Assembly (NCBI RefSeq): GCF_037975245.1
Contig: NC_092572.1
Coordinates: 18,020,273-18,084,272, forward strand
Direction: 5' to 3'
DNA length: 64,000 nt
Source: Apostichopus japonicus
Lineage: Eukaryota; Echinodermata; Holothuroidea; Aspidochirotida; Stichopodidae
The notes beneath the pieces are model-generated. The model did no database searches. It saw only the letters and a list, made by a program, of their open reading frames with translations, and was not told where the DNA came from. Both the position numbers and the translations under genes were made by a program. Below, piece after piece: positions 24,630 through 36,160 of this stretch. How positions within the stretch are numbered: the first letter of the stretch is position 1; each line of letters opens with the position of its first letter.

Positions 24630-24850
24630 TATAAATGAAAATCGTAATGAGAAGGAAAATCAAGAACAGTGAAAAAACTCCACCGGGATTCGAACCCGGG
24701 CCTCCCGCTTTGTACGCGGACACCCTAACCAACTAGGCCATGGACGCTGATTGTATGACCAGAGGTTCGAAACCGGTAAGGAAGGTCGTAATTTCTCTGT
24801 AGGCGTTTGACACCATGTATGTATCAATACACACATATATACCAGACTGT
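24630..24850 (-). repeat. tRNA-derived SINE-like sequence, copy 1
   Basis: The minus strand at 24676-24747 folds like a tRNA. It has a perfect 5-bp T stem with TTCGAAT loop (B box GGTTCGAATCC), an A-box-like TGGCCTAGTTGG, and a 5-bp anticodon stem with loop GTACAAA (anticodon ACA). The acceptor stem pairs in only 4 of 7 positions, so it is not a working tRNA gene. A second B-box-like GGTTTCGAACC lies upstream in the same strand (24764-24776). The body and flanks recur at 29190-29440, next to AT runs in both cases, which fits a SINE. Confidence 0.75.
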
Positions 24851-25079
24851 TCTGTCTGTTCTTTGGTATACTTGCTCAACCTCGTTTCATACTTCACACA
24901 GTTGGCTGACACAAATCAAAGCTGTTTTTCTGCAGTTGCATCGTCCTCTGCATCCTTTTGTGCAGCCACAACGAAAAAGTTCTCGCGATGACTTATTTGC
25001 CTCTGGTAGGGAATTCCATATCGGTCTCTCATTTTGGCGGATCAGTCCACCCCCACTTGTCAGGGGATGGCATTTCCAT

Positions 25080-26053
25080 GCAAACTTCTAAAGCCTTACC
25101 CCAACAGTGATCGCCTGTGTTCATCCTTACTACCTCTGGGCCGGCAACCATCCATCGTCTGAGAGCATCAGGCTTTGGGTCAGACCAATAGCTCTATCAT
25201 CGCTCTTTACCATCGCATTGTTCTGCTCATGCGCCTGATCAAAGGCTATGGCTGAAAATGGCCGTCTTGACTTACAGTACATACTTTAAAATTGCCTTTA
25301 TTGAATTCTGCAGCAATGTCAGGATGTGCTCTGCTTAGACTGGTCATGTCCTGTACATGCACTGACATCCATCTAGCATAGGTAGTGTGATCCAAGCTGA
25401 AGAACCATGGTGCAATTTTTGTTAAGGAATCAGTATACAGAGCGAAATCTCCCACACGCTGTGCTCGCACATATGTCAAGACAAGAAGCTCCAACTGAAA
25501 CACTGTGTACCAAAAATTGTGGTATCCCTTGTGTCTTTTGAACACACCAGTCGTCAAATCCTTCTGGTTGTACCTCTGTATCTAGTGTCCCCTTGTAGTT
25601 GTCGTATGATTCCCTGAGCAGTATGTACAAATAACTAGCCGTAACCTGATGTGCATGTCTAGTGCTAGTAACATGGGATGCCCTCAGAAATGAATCTGCA
25701 GTTCCTATTGATGTGACTCCAGACTGAACAATTGCCTCTACCCAGCCTGAATCTTCCAGCCAATCACCGATCGTCTTGAATCCAGTCATCTCAATGTGTA
25801 ACACTCCAAGCACTATGAAAAAAATATCTCCCCATAGTCTGCAGGCCATTGCCACTGTATCTGTTTGGCGATTGTGTAGAGGGGCTGATCCAAGGTGATC
25901 ACTGGTATTTGGCCAGGGTTGAGTTTTTCTACTGCTCGCTTTATCTGGTCCATCGAGTGCTTGATCATGGCAGCAGACTTTGAGTCTTCGGAAACAGTGG
26001 TAACAGTGCTGTTGTAGCAGGTGGACGATCTCGTACTGGTTGCTGACTGGCAT
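25080..26053 (-). pseudogene. Conserved multicopy invertebrate ORF, frameshifted
   Basis: Minus-strand frames join across two shifts (near 25500 and 25250). The first part, from 26053, includes QYEIVHLLQQHCYHCFRRLK and GDWLEDSGWVEAIVQSGV, then SHVTSTRHAHQVTASYLYIL. The second has TDSLTKIAPWFFSLDHTTYA and AHPDIAAEFNKGNF, and after the next shift FSAIAFDQAHEQNNAMVK and LRRWMVAGPEV. I recall this type of protein as a multicopy, uncharacterised family in cnidarians, lancelets and other invertebrates, probably mobile-element linked. No catalytic motif can be named. Frame breaks suggest a decayed copy. Confidence 0.6.
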
Positions 26054-26888
26054 GATATGCTGCCCAGGATATTTTGCTATCGTTGTTGATGTCTTCTAAA
26101 TAAGTCTGCTCTATGATCTCTAGCCATCTATGTACCTAGTACATGTAATTGAGTGCATTCATTTATGAAAATTCAACTCGAATTATCTCTAGATTAGATT
26201 TAAAAGGTCAAATCACTGTAGCAAACGTGGGATTTTTTCGCGATGGCTCCACTTCTGAAAATGTTACTTAGGGTGTCCTCTACCTGTGTGCCAAAACTCA
26301 TGCTTGTATGAAAAAATGCTATATTGTTACATAATTTTGCTGATATCTGCCTAACTAATATATGTAAACGGTGCTTCGAAGTAACGTTGTAATGCTTTGC
26401 CGGGAAATCCCTGTTATCCTCCTGAGATGTTAACTATGACTTAAGCAATCGTGCACCTGGCCTTCCGGTCACTTGAAGACTGGTCACCGCACCTCAAGAG
26501 GCGGTGTTCTTTAAGTAGAACATTCTCGTGCAACTGATGGTAACGTGCATGTGCCATGTTCGCACTCTTTGACAAAAAATATCATACAAGACATCTACGT
26601 ACGTTGCGTTATCATATCATTTTCTATTAACCAAGTTGGTATGTTTTTAAGTACCACGGCCCGGTGTATAACTGTTCGTAGATATTGTAAATGCTATTGT
26701 TAGTGCTACTACATTTGCATGTGGTATGAATCATTGTAAGCAGAATGCGCTATTGAACTGAAAGAGATTATTCACAGTTTTTTGACCGATTTTTATCATT
26801 TACGTTTTTTAGTAGCGCTCTGAACTGTGTGACCCTGTATGTAATTTAGTAAAGATCAGTGTTCTGCTGTGAATGGATATATTTCATT
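26054..26888. other. Intergenic, nothing recognised
   Basis: No domain, repeat or RNA gene was recognised. Confidence 0.6.
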
Positions 26889-27396
26889 TAGTCCGCAGCA
26901 TTAGTGAATTAGCCTAGGTCAGCTATAAGAGAGATTCATTACTACCATTTAGTCCACCGATTGATTCTTAGTGTATTTACATCAGTTAATGGCATTGTAG
27001 ACATCGCTAAGTTAACTCTGTAGCCTTGAAGCTGGTTTCGTATTTGGACGCGGCGTTTGGCATTGCGTTTCGCGCGGCGTTATACGTTGTGTTATACGCT
27101 GCGTTTGAATTGCGCTAACAGTAACGTCGTGCGTAATGCAAACAAATAAAAAATATTAAAGGGAGTATCAATTTTATCAACTTCTGTAACTGCAGAAAAA
27201 GGTGACAGCTCTGCTCACATGTTCTAATTTATTGGGTTTCAAGGATACATAAAAAAATTAAAAAATTAAATTTAGAAATACGATGTGCATTGTGTACTTT
27301 CTTCACTTTGATTACATGCTGCACAACGCCATCTAAAATGAACTATAAAATATTCGTTTAAACTAGCAAATCATTTCATTACTTCAGTCATGTACA

Positions 27397-28629
27397 CAGT
27401 GGCGTAGTCAAGGGGGACGTGGGGGGCGACAGCCTCCCATGAAAGCTTGTCGCCCCCCCCCACCCAGTCGCCCTCCCACTGGGATTTTGGGTGTCGAAAA
27501 AAAATTACATGTGCGAAAATATGCCATCGGCCTGAATGGTCTCGAATCTCCATGATGAGGTTTCTAGGTACTGGAATGCCAAAGAAGATGTTAAAAGGTT
27601 GAAAATGCTGACATCATACAGGTTTCTCACATTATTGCTCGCGTCATTGCCTCGATACTCTGTTACATTTTTAATCGGGTTCTCACTTCTGGGACGTACC
27701 CTGATGCTCTCAAAGCCGCTAAAGAACCAAATTTTCAAGAAAGGAGACAATACTATCGCTGAGAACTACCGGCCAATCAGTCTATCCATAGGCGTAGGAG
27801 CCCAATTTGATTTGGGGGCTGTAATGACTTGCCCGGAAAAGGTAACCAAAATTCTTCTCGCGTTCAACATGTAGCCTACATATCATATAGGCATGCATTG
27901 GTTGTTACATCGCAGGCCAATTAAAAACAATCATTTTCCGTGTTATTACCCTTCCATATTAGTTATAGTTTTGGGAGAAGTCGTTACAATAATGATAATA
28001 TAAGTTTAACCATTCAAAAACACATTGCAATTTATTTTTCTTCCAGTAGGTGCTCGAAAATTCTCAGCATATTGCCCGAATTTTCAAAAAAATATTTGGT
28101 TTGGGGGCTGCAGCCCCCAGCCCCCCAGCCCCCCGCCTCCTACGCCTATGAGTCTATCACCCTAATAATATTTCAGACGCAATCTTTGATGTCAGTTTGA
28201 CATATAGTTTGGTCATTTCAGTATGTTACTTGGCTGAAAGCCCAGTCAATCTTTCTTTGTTTTCCACGCACACATTGCAGATTTGTCGAAAAATATCAAT
28301 GCCGGTGTCAAACTCACAAAAGATATGTCATAATATTTCAAAGTTACTTACCAGACTGTTTTTTTTTTTTTCTATTTCACTAAACTATTTGATGACCATA
28401 TCAAGACATGGGATCTCAAAATAAAGGATGTTGAGAAATCTTTAGAGCAGCTCACAGGCCTGGAAAGTGTCATTTTCAACGATCTAGGAGGCCTTTTTAG
28501 CTAAAAAAAATCGGTACGCTGCGCCCCAAGTCATGGTGGCGCTCCGCTTAGATAGTAACAAGACGCCCTTCCAGGAAAAGGTCAAGCCCCCAGCGCCCTC
28601 CACTTAAGAAAATCCTGGCTACGCCACTG
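27397..28629. mobile_element. hAT-type composite element, 1.23 kb
   Basis: The ends are CAGTGGCGTAGTCA and, as reverse complement, CAGTGGCGTAGCCA. A perfect 8-bp duplication CATGTACA flanks it (27389-27396, 28630-28637). The inside holds a fragment of a non-LTR RT (FKKGDNTIAENYRPISL, 27740-27785) into which a smaller element is inserted. The stretch 28520-28560 has a GGTGGCGCTCCGCTTAGATAG motif that also occurs, inverted, in the hAT element at 20130-20160. Confidence 0.88.
27787..28150. mobile_element. Nested hAT-type MITE, 364 bp
   Basis: Ends CATAGGCGTAGGAG and, as reverse complement, CATAGGCGTAGGAG. A perfect 8-bp duplication AGTCTATC flanks it (27779-27786, 28151-28158). It interrupts the LINE RT fragment right after the NYRPIS residues. 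G- and C-rich subterminal blocks (GGGGGCTG, CAGCCCCC) pair with each other. No coding capacity. Confidence 0.9.
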
Positions 28630-29157
28630 CATGTACATATATATTGAAACCAACCTATCAAATGACAGAAAATAAAAATAAAAATCCAATCAAGGGAAGT
28701 TTCCCAATGAGTCAATTTTAAATAAAAGTTTTTTTCTTAAAATGTCATTTATATGTTCTTCGTAGATCATTAGAATAATGAACAAACCGGATACAGTTGA
28801 GCAATGAAGTTCGGAATGAGAGCCGCAAACTAACAGATCATAAATTATTCATATTACTTATCAGTTCGAAGTAAAAGAGCTTCATAATGGAACTGACACA
28901 ATTGCAATGTTAAAATATTTAGGAATGCTTGAAAAGAAAATGTACGTTATTGAACTTCTGACAGCGACATATGATTAAATATTAAAATACAAATCATTGA
29001 AGCATCGCAACTAAAAGACTGTTATGTTAGTAACTAATTAATGCTAAACCTGTACATTGAGGAGAAATAAATAAATAAATAAATGTAAACAAATTCAAGT
29101 GTATAGTTGAGTGAGCAAGCACCAAAGTAATGCATGAAACGTATGTACAACGAATAT

Positions 29158-29188
<31 letters not shown>

Positions 29189-29440
29189 AATATAAATGAA
29201 AATCGTAATGAGTTAGAAAATCAAGAACAGTGAAAAAACTTCCAGCCTCCACCGGGATTCGAACCCGGGCCTCCCGCTTTGTACGCGGACCCCTAACCAA
29301 CTAGTCCATGGCCGCAGATTGTATGTCCAGAGGTTCCAAACCGGTAAGGAAGGTCGTAATTCCACTGTAGGCGTTTGTCACCTGTATCGAACAATACTAA
29401 TTCTGTTTTTGGTGACATATTTTGCCTTACTCTAGAGATC
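29189..29440 (-). repeat. tRNA-derived SINE-like sequence, copy 2
   Basis: Same architecture as 24630-24850: B box GGTTCGAATCC, anticodon loop GTACAAA, TCAAGAACAGTGAAAAAACT tail side. The acceptor stem pairs in 5 of 7 positions. The distal part (29385-29425) recurs in inverted orientation at 42300-42345. Confidence 0.75.
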
Positions 29441-29455
29441 AAACATGATGCTAAC

Positions 29456-29585
<130 letters not shown>

Positions 29586-31250
29586 ACAACACATGGGTTC
29601 TGAAGAGGGCACTCGTTGAGTTAGAAGTATGTTTTCTCTCGGGTGTGATCTGAGTTCTTTTTGATGGTTTCTCAAAATAACTCTTCACGATATAGGAAGG
29701 AGTTTTCAATTGCATGGTCAATGGATATTTTTTGTACAAGTTCTTGTTAAGAGCTCACAGTTTTCTCAAGGATTCTCCAACCAAGTTCAGTTCAATTCAA
29801 TCAATGAAACACACGAATCTTAATCAGATTTCAATTAAATATGCCTGTAAGACTTTTTTACATGGAGAAAGGGAAATTACAGAACGTCATAATATCGTAA
29901 AAGGTTGGCGATAAACAATGATCATGGCAAATATTTAGAAAATTGGTGATCAGGTAAAATCTCTATGTGTATATATATTCTCTTTGTGTATATGAACTCG
30001 AACTTTGACTTGGCTGGACTGACAGATACGTAAAATTACTAGAATTACATATTAGTACGAGAGTTGGGCTTTACTCGTCTCCTCAGCAAAACGGTAGCAC
30101 TTTCGCTCTATACCGTGTCTTTATCGAACTGATTACCTGTTCGGTAGGCCTATATACACCCCTAGCGATTGGACACTTCCCGGCACCGGTTACTCTTTTA
30201 TTTACAATGTTATTTTTCTTACTTTTCATGGATATATTTACATAAATAAGTTAATTGCTTTTTTTACAATAATGGTTTTGTAATGTGAATCTGATACCGC
30301 CTCGGAGGATGAAAAGAGTAGAATAAAATGAAAATTCAATGGTATATACCGTTATCAGGTACCTCTGTAAAATCGGAAAATATTGATCAATCCAGATGGT
30401 CCCATTCTTTTCTTAAAATATAGAATATAAGATCCATGTCTCATGCATCAGTAACTTATAATAGGCCTATGTATGGTTAGGGATAGTATGTTTCTGATCT
30501 CTATTTTTTACACGTTTACTGCTAACACAGAAAGAACTTATTGGAGTACTGGATATTGTATCCGAATACCTCAATCAATGTGTATCCCAAACTCTTCTCT
30601 CTGTCTTAACATTCCTAACGTGGAACACAAGTACAAAACGAACAACGGGCCAAAATTGTTTGTTCACCAATACACATGCGTAGGAAGTCAGAAAACGTGT
30701 GAATCATGTGCAACTACAACCCCCCCCCTCCGCCCCACCCCTCCCTCCGACCTCCGTTTTACCCTCTCACTCCTTTGATCCTAGGTTTAAAGCAGCATGC
30801 CATGGTGTAGATAACTCGCACTGGCGATAAGATAACTTCAAAATAACTTAGTATGGTCAAACATAAAGAAAGTGAAAGCAAATAAGTCTGCTGTTGTGAA
30901 TTGAATACACAATGCTGTATGTTCATGGCATACCAGATTTCGAGACAAGACATTTCGTGTCCGTGTCTATCTAAGAGTCTGAAGAGGAATTGATTTGAGT
31001 CTATGGGAGACCATCAAGAATACTCCTATAATTACCGCCATTTTTAACCGAGTCCATCTCCTTACATATTTGCAGCAGTAAGTTCTTAAAGCAGCTTTTC
31101 GATGCTATTCGACTTTTAATTATAAATTAAAGTTAGAGTTACTTTTATGTCAACATAACATGATATTAGTATGACAGAAACTTTACTGATTGCACTTTTC
31201 ATGTCATTGAATTCAATAGAATCAAATCGAACACAATACACTTTAAAGTC

Positions 31251-31854
31251 TCAGTACGTGTTTGTCAAATTTAATCTTCGACCTTTCCAGCTTACTGTAA
31301 TAAAGCTCAGTGAAAATGACTCCTTTCTATGCAAGTTTCATATCAATATTCATTATTTTTATAGAGTAATATGTCGTTATACATTTTGAGATGAATCAAA
31401 TCTGCAAGATTTTTCTTAACTTGTCCGTAGATTCTACAAACTTTAATTAAAATTTGCAAGCCCCGCCGAACAGATCATGCGACAATCAAATCTCTCCGTT
31501 TTGTTTACGACCGTCAGGTCTAGGACTACTTTCACTTTCGTGGCTAGCCTGTCTTAGGTCATTTCTCTCTTGAATAGTATTTTCTTCGGTGTTAACGATG
31601 TAGCTTGTGTTATTTCCTTCCATTGCAATGATAAAAAGGTGTTTTCAGATGTTTCCTCCGTAGACTTGTATAAAATGGGACGATACGACTATAGGACTGC
31701 ATTTAAATGTTGATCGGGCCGCATGTGTAGACTATTTCGTTCACATTTGTGTAACGAACATGCTGACATGGGCGTTCGCAGTAATTTAACGGTAAATAAT
31801 ATCGACAAATTACGGTAAATAAATTTCTTTCTTTCGATTGCGACGGCTTTTCTC
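31251..31854. other. Intergenic, nothing recognised
   Basis: Unique-looking DNA between duplication copy A and the GPCR4 unit. No gene was recognised. Confidence 0.55.
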
Positions 31855-32057
31855 CATTAAACCCACATGTGCATAGTGTATTTAGAATTAGAAACATCAA
31901 GTCTACTTCGGAATTTTGTTTTCCGAAATTCATCAGCAAACAGGTATTGAGACTCTGGTAAAATATTTTTCTTTCACAGTAAGCTGTAACATGGATTTGA
32001 ATGCTTTCTGGCATGACGGAGTCATATTACGAGGTACACTCGACACATGTGTATTTC

Positions 32058-33179
32058 TTATTCACTAATATTAACATTCACTGATGTCATGGACCGTGTC
32101 AGGTTGATACTTCCGGGTTCATCTTTATCGGGGCTGGCAGAGTTCTGATCAGGTTTGTTGCCTTGGAAACAACCACAGTCGTTCAGTATTTGCTTGTAGG
32201 CTGTCCTAAATTGATGGTTACGCCATCCATAGATGATAGGATTCATGAAAGAGTTCATATAACCTAACACCTCACAAAAAGTTTGGACAGCCAAGAGTGA
32301 TTTTGGATCCGTCGCAAGATAAATTTTTAAGACGTACTTAAAACTATTTGGTAGCCAACAAATGGTAAATGCACCAAGAACAATGGCGCTGGATATTGTT
32401 GTGTGCATGCGCATTCTCCACTGAACAGACTTGTCCCTCTGAGACCTGCTATTTGTTACATCATCTTTTCTGAGGTAAGCGATGTAGAAGATTCTTACGT
32501 ACGCAATGATCAGTAATAGTAGCCACGTAGGTATTAGGAATGACGCAGCCAGCAAATGAATTGTCAGTTTCGGGGCATCGTGCAGGTTACGTTCACACAT
32601 CCATTTATATGGATAGCTACCGAAATTCCAAACTGATAACTTACCGTAACAAAAACCGAATGCGACACAAAAGATGATGATTATGATTGTCTTTTGTCGT
32701 GTCATGATGACGTGATGTCGCAACGGACGAGATATTGCGATATATCGATCGATGGTTATCGCTAACAACAGGCACATAGAAATGGCACACAAAACATACG
32801 ATGGTAGAAAAAGATAAGGACGCGAATGAGCGCGGCACGTAGTCTCACTAATAATCAATCTATTTGCTACCGCCAAGGGCACGGCAACCAATCCCGTAAG
32901 AAAGTCGGCTATCGATAAGGCAAAAATATTATAGTTGTTGACTTTGCGCACTTTCGTGAAGCGAATAAATGTCGTCATCACCAAAGCATTGCCCAACACA
33001 CACATCAGTATTATGGGAATGTGCACAGCGACGTATATAATGCTTCCAGTAAAAGACACTCTCAGCGATACAGACTGACCCTCCATATGCGAAGTATTAT
33101 TTGCGAAATTCATCATTTTTCCGAACTCCTTTTCAATTTGGAAACAAATTGCAACCAATGAGTTTCTGTTAAAACACAA
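32058..33179 (-). CDS. Class A GPCR 4
   Basis: Intact receptor, 373 residues from the outermost Met, or 352 from the conserved MMNFANNTS start (ATG at 33116), which I prefer because the extra 21 residues have no counterpart in the paralogues. It has the array's typical helices, DRY at the end of TM3 and NPIIY in TM7. TM6 is CWLP rather than FWLP, and ECL2 is changed (WMCERNLHDAPKLTIH). Together with GPCR5 it forms a separate subgroup with altered extracellular loops, which suggests a different ligand preference. Ligand unknown. Confidence 0.92.
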   Translation of the reverse strand: MCFNRNSLVAICFQIEKEFGKMMNFANNTSHMEGQSVSLRVSFTGSIIYVAVHIPIILMCVLGNALVMTTFIRFTKVRKVNNYNIFALSIADFLTGLVAVPLAVANRLIISETTCRAHSRPYLFLPSYVLCAISMCLLLAITIDRYIAISRPLRHHVIMTRQKTIIIIIFCVAFGFCYGKLSVWNFGSYPYKWMCERNLHDAPKLTIHLLAASFLIPTWLLLLIIAYVRIFYIAYLRKDDVTNSRSQRDKSVQWRMRMHTTISSAIVLGAFTICWLPNSFKYVLKIYLATDPKSLLAVQTFCEVLGYMNSFMNPIIYGWRNHQFRTAYKQILNDCGCFQGNKPDQNSASPDKDEPGSINLTRSMTSVNVNISE

Positions 33180-33550
33180 TGCGAGCTTAATATGTGTTAT
33201 ATTTTAATCTTCGACAAATATATATTCCCGAAAACTACCCGTACTTTTTACTCCCACAAATTGAATGACCACATCAGCCCTTCTCGCAACGAGAAAGAAT
33301 GTGCTTCATTTCTTAATATGGTAATCTGCAACGTATATATTCCATTCCATTAAACCCACCTGTTCATAGTGTATTTAGAATGAGAAACATCGAATCTACT
33401 TCGGAATTTTGTTTTCCGAAATTCATCAGCAAACAGGTATTGAGACTCTGGTAAAATATTTTTCTTTCACAGTAAGCTGTAACATGGATTTGAATGCTTT
33501 CTGGCATGACGAAGTCATATTACGAGGTACACTCGACACAAATTTATTTC

Positions 33551-34605
33551 TTATTCTTTAATATTAACATTCACTGGTGTCATGGATTGTGTCAGGTTGA
33601 TACTTCCGATGTCATCTCTAATGGGGCTGGCAGAGTTCTGATCAGGTTTGTTGCCTTGGAAACAACCACAGTCGTTCACTATTTGCTTGAAGGCTGCTCT
33701 AAATTGATGGTTACGCCATCCATAGATGATAGGATTCATGAAAGAGTTCATATAATCTAACACCTCACAAAAAGTTTGGACAGCCAAGAGTGATTTTGGA
33801 TCCGTCGCAAGATAAATTTTTAAGACGTACTTAAAACTATTTGGTAGCCAACAAATGGTAAATGCACCAAGAACAATGGCGCTGGATATTGTTGTGTGCA
33901 TGCGCATTCTCCACTGAACAGACTTGTCCCTCTGAGACTTGCTGTTCGATACAGCATCTTTTCTGAGGTAAGCGATGTAGAAGATTCTTACGTACGCAAT
34001 GATCAGTAATAGTAGCCAAAAGGGTATTAGGAATGACGCAGCCAAATGAATTGTAAGTTTCGGGGCATCGTGCAGGTTACGTTCACACATCCATTTATAT
34101 GGATAGCTACTGAAATTCCAAACTGATAACTTACCGTAACAAAAACCGAATGCGACACAAAAGATTATGATTTTTATCGTCTTTGTCGTGTCATGATGAC
34201 GTGATATCGCAACGGACGAGATATTGCGATATATCGATCGACGGTTATCGCTAACAACAGGCACATAGAAATGGCACACAACACATACGATGGTAGAAAA
34301 AGATAAGAACGCGAATTAGCGTGGCACGTAGTCTCACTAGTAATCAATCTATTTGCTACCGCCAAGGGCACGGCAACCAATCCCGTAAGAAAGTCGGCTA
34401 TCGATAAGGCAAAAATATTATAGTTGTTGACTTTGCGCACTTTCTTGAAGCGAATAAATGTCGTCATCGCCAAAGCATTGCCCAACACACACAACAATAT
34501 TATGGGAATGTGCACAGACACGTATATAATGCTTCCAGTAATAGACACTCTCAGGGATACAGACTGACCCTCCATATGCGAAGTATTATTTGCGAAATTC
34601 ATCAT
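33551..34605 (-). pseudogene. Class A GPCR 5, single frameshift
   Basis: The reading frame starts at MMNFANNTS (34605) and runs through TM1-TM3 and DRY to MTRQRR, then stops. A second frame (33551-34279) continues from TM4 through NPIIY and the cysteine-rich tail. The break is near 34181, where this copy has CGTCTTTGTCG and GPCR4 has TGTCTTTTGTCG, so one T is missing. The start of TM5 is also one codon shorter (AASFLIPFW). All other receptor motifs, including CWLP, are present. It is either a recent pseudogene, a polymorphism or an assembly error. Confidence 0.88.
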
Positions 34606-34840
34606 TTTCCGAACTCCTTTTTAATTTGGAAAACAAATTGCAACCAATGAGTTTCTGTTAAAACACAATGCGAGTTTTACATGTGTTATATTTTAATCTT
34701 CGACAAATATATATTCCCGAAAACATCCCGTACTTTTTACTCCCACAAATTGAATGACCACATAAGCCCTACTCGCAACGAGGGAGAATGTGCTTCATTT
34801 CTTATGGTAATCTGCAACGTATATATTCCACTTACATGTA

Positions 34841-35119
34841 CTTTGTTTTACAGTCTAGTAAATTATCGTATACATTCTCTATGCCTTGTGTGTTTTAACC
34901 TGGTTAAGCTAGGGGTTGACTTGATTGAGTTGCACTTTTTAGGGTCAATACATGTCACAAGAAATAGCAATTCGTTTTCTACTTTAAAAGCCAATAGCTA
35001 ATATAATATAGTTTTTCATTATAATTATAAACTATAGTTAATTGCTGTGACAAGTGAAAGGTGACACTTCTCCTGTACACGAAAAACATCATGATGATAA
35101 TGTTATGTATCATATCTAG
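34841..35119. repeat. Third, degraded copy of the gypsy-associated terminal repeat
   Basis: The stretch 34915-35115 resembles 5400-5230 and 1-260: TTGATTGAGTTGCACTTTTTAGGGTCAATACATGTCACAAGAAATA, in pieces, then ATCATGATGATAATGTTATGT and ATATCTAGTG. Divergence is higher than between the other two copies. Confidence 0.7.
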
Positions 35120-35850
35120 TGTGTGAATGTGTATGTTTGTGATGCCTAGCTTGTAAACACGATATCTCAAGAAGCGTATAACTTTGATGAACCTCATACT
35201 TGGCATATGGATGTCCCGTGTTGAGTAGCAGAAACGATCTGTTTTTGGTGGAGGTCAAAGGTCATTTGAGGTCAAATTGTAGAAACCTTGTACACACGAT
35301 ATCTCAAAATGGGAAGTTTCATGAATCACATACTATCATGTGCATGTCCCATATTTAGTAGGAAAACCCTCTTGTTTTTGGTGGAGGTCAAAGGTCATTT
35401 GAGGTCTAAAGTGGTCAAATTGTGACATCCTTGTTAATATGATAGTTCAAGGAGGGAAACTTTCGTGAATCATAATTGGAATGCGGATATACCATATGCA
35501 GTAGAAAAACCATAGATTTTGTGGAAAAGGTGATGTCGGCAGAGGTCAACTGTGAAAAGTTTGTAAACATGATATTTCAAAAATGGTAACAGGGCACACT
35601 TCTTGACATGTAGATGCCCCACATTGAGTACATGCAAGAAAGCTACTGTCAGTCTTCATTGTCGCCTCTGAATAGTTTAATCTAGGGTAGAACAACACAT
35701 TATTATGTTTGTTATTATCATCATATATATCACAGATATAGGGGGTCAGGGTTAGATATTTTGTATTCTATGAGTCGTCTACGGTGTTCAAAGCATTTTG
35801 ACTCATCGAAACCTTAATATGCATCATTTGCATTCTGGTTTTTAGTGCTG
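35120..35850. repeat. Dispersed repeat, copy 2 with direct repeats of AGGTCA
   Basis: Homologue of 11855-12440. It contains AGGTCAAAGGTCATTTG followed by AGGTCA at 35252-35274, which is a DR1 plus a DR4 arrangement of the AGGTCA half-site. A second DR1 lies at 35385-35397. The internal period is about 120 bp. Confidence 0.85.
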
Positions 35851-36160
35851 CACTGAGGAAGTGACATCATCATCAGTTTAGGCTTAAAGGAGCATTTCAA
35901 AATTAGAATTCTACGAATATTTGTATAGAAAGAAAAAAGCGTTAAATTGTTATCGCCAGATCACCAACATACTGAGAAGATATAGCAGATAATTACAGCT
36001 CTACTGGATGTAAACTCTATGTCCAAGTTTCTTACAAGATTGAGCAATTTTGAAGCGCTTTTAAAGAAATGGTGTAGGTTTCTCCATCTGTTCCTGGGGC
36101 TTGCGAAGCCATACTTTTGCATGTAATACAAGGATATCTCTAACTTGAAGCTACAGATTA
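35851..36160. other. Intergenic, nothing recognised
   Basis: No domain or repeat was recognised here. Confidence 0.5.

Larger units (their letters stand above)
31855..34840. repeat. Tandem duplication of a 1.49-kb GPCR unit
   Basis: Unit 1 (31855-33345) and unit 2 (33350-34840) are very similar along their length, including the 3' flank (TTCGGAATTTTGTTTTCCGA), the receptor and the 5' flank (ATATATTCCCGAAAAC). The stop codons are offset by 1493 bp. This is the youngest duplication in the array by eye. Confidence 0.92.

Noticed and set aside
24676-24747. A functional tRNA gene
   Set aside because: The acceptor stem pairs poorly and a second copy with flanking homology exists at 29240, so it is tRNA-derived repeat.
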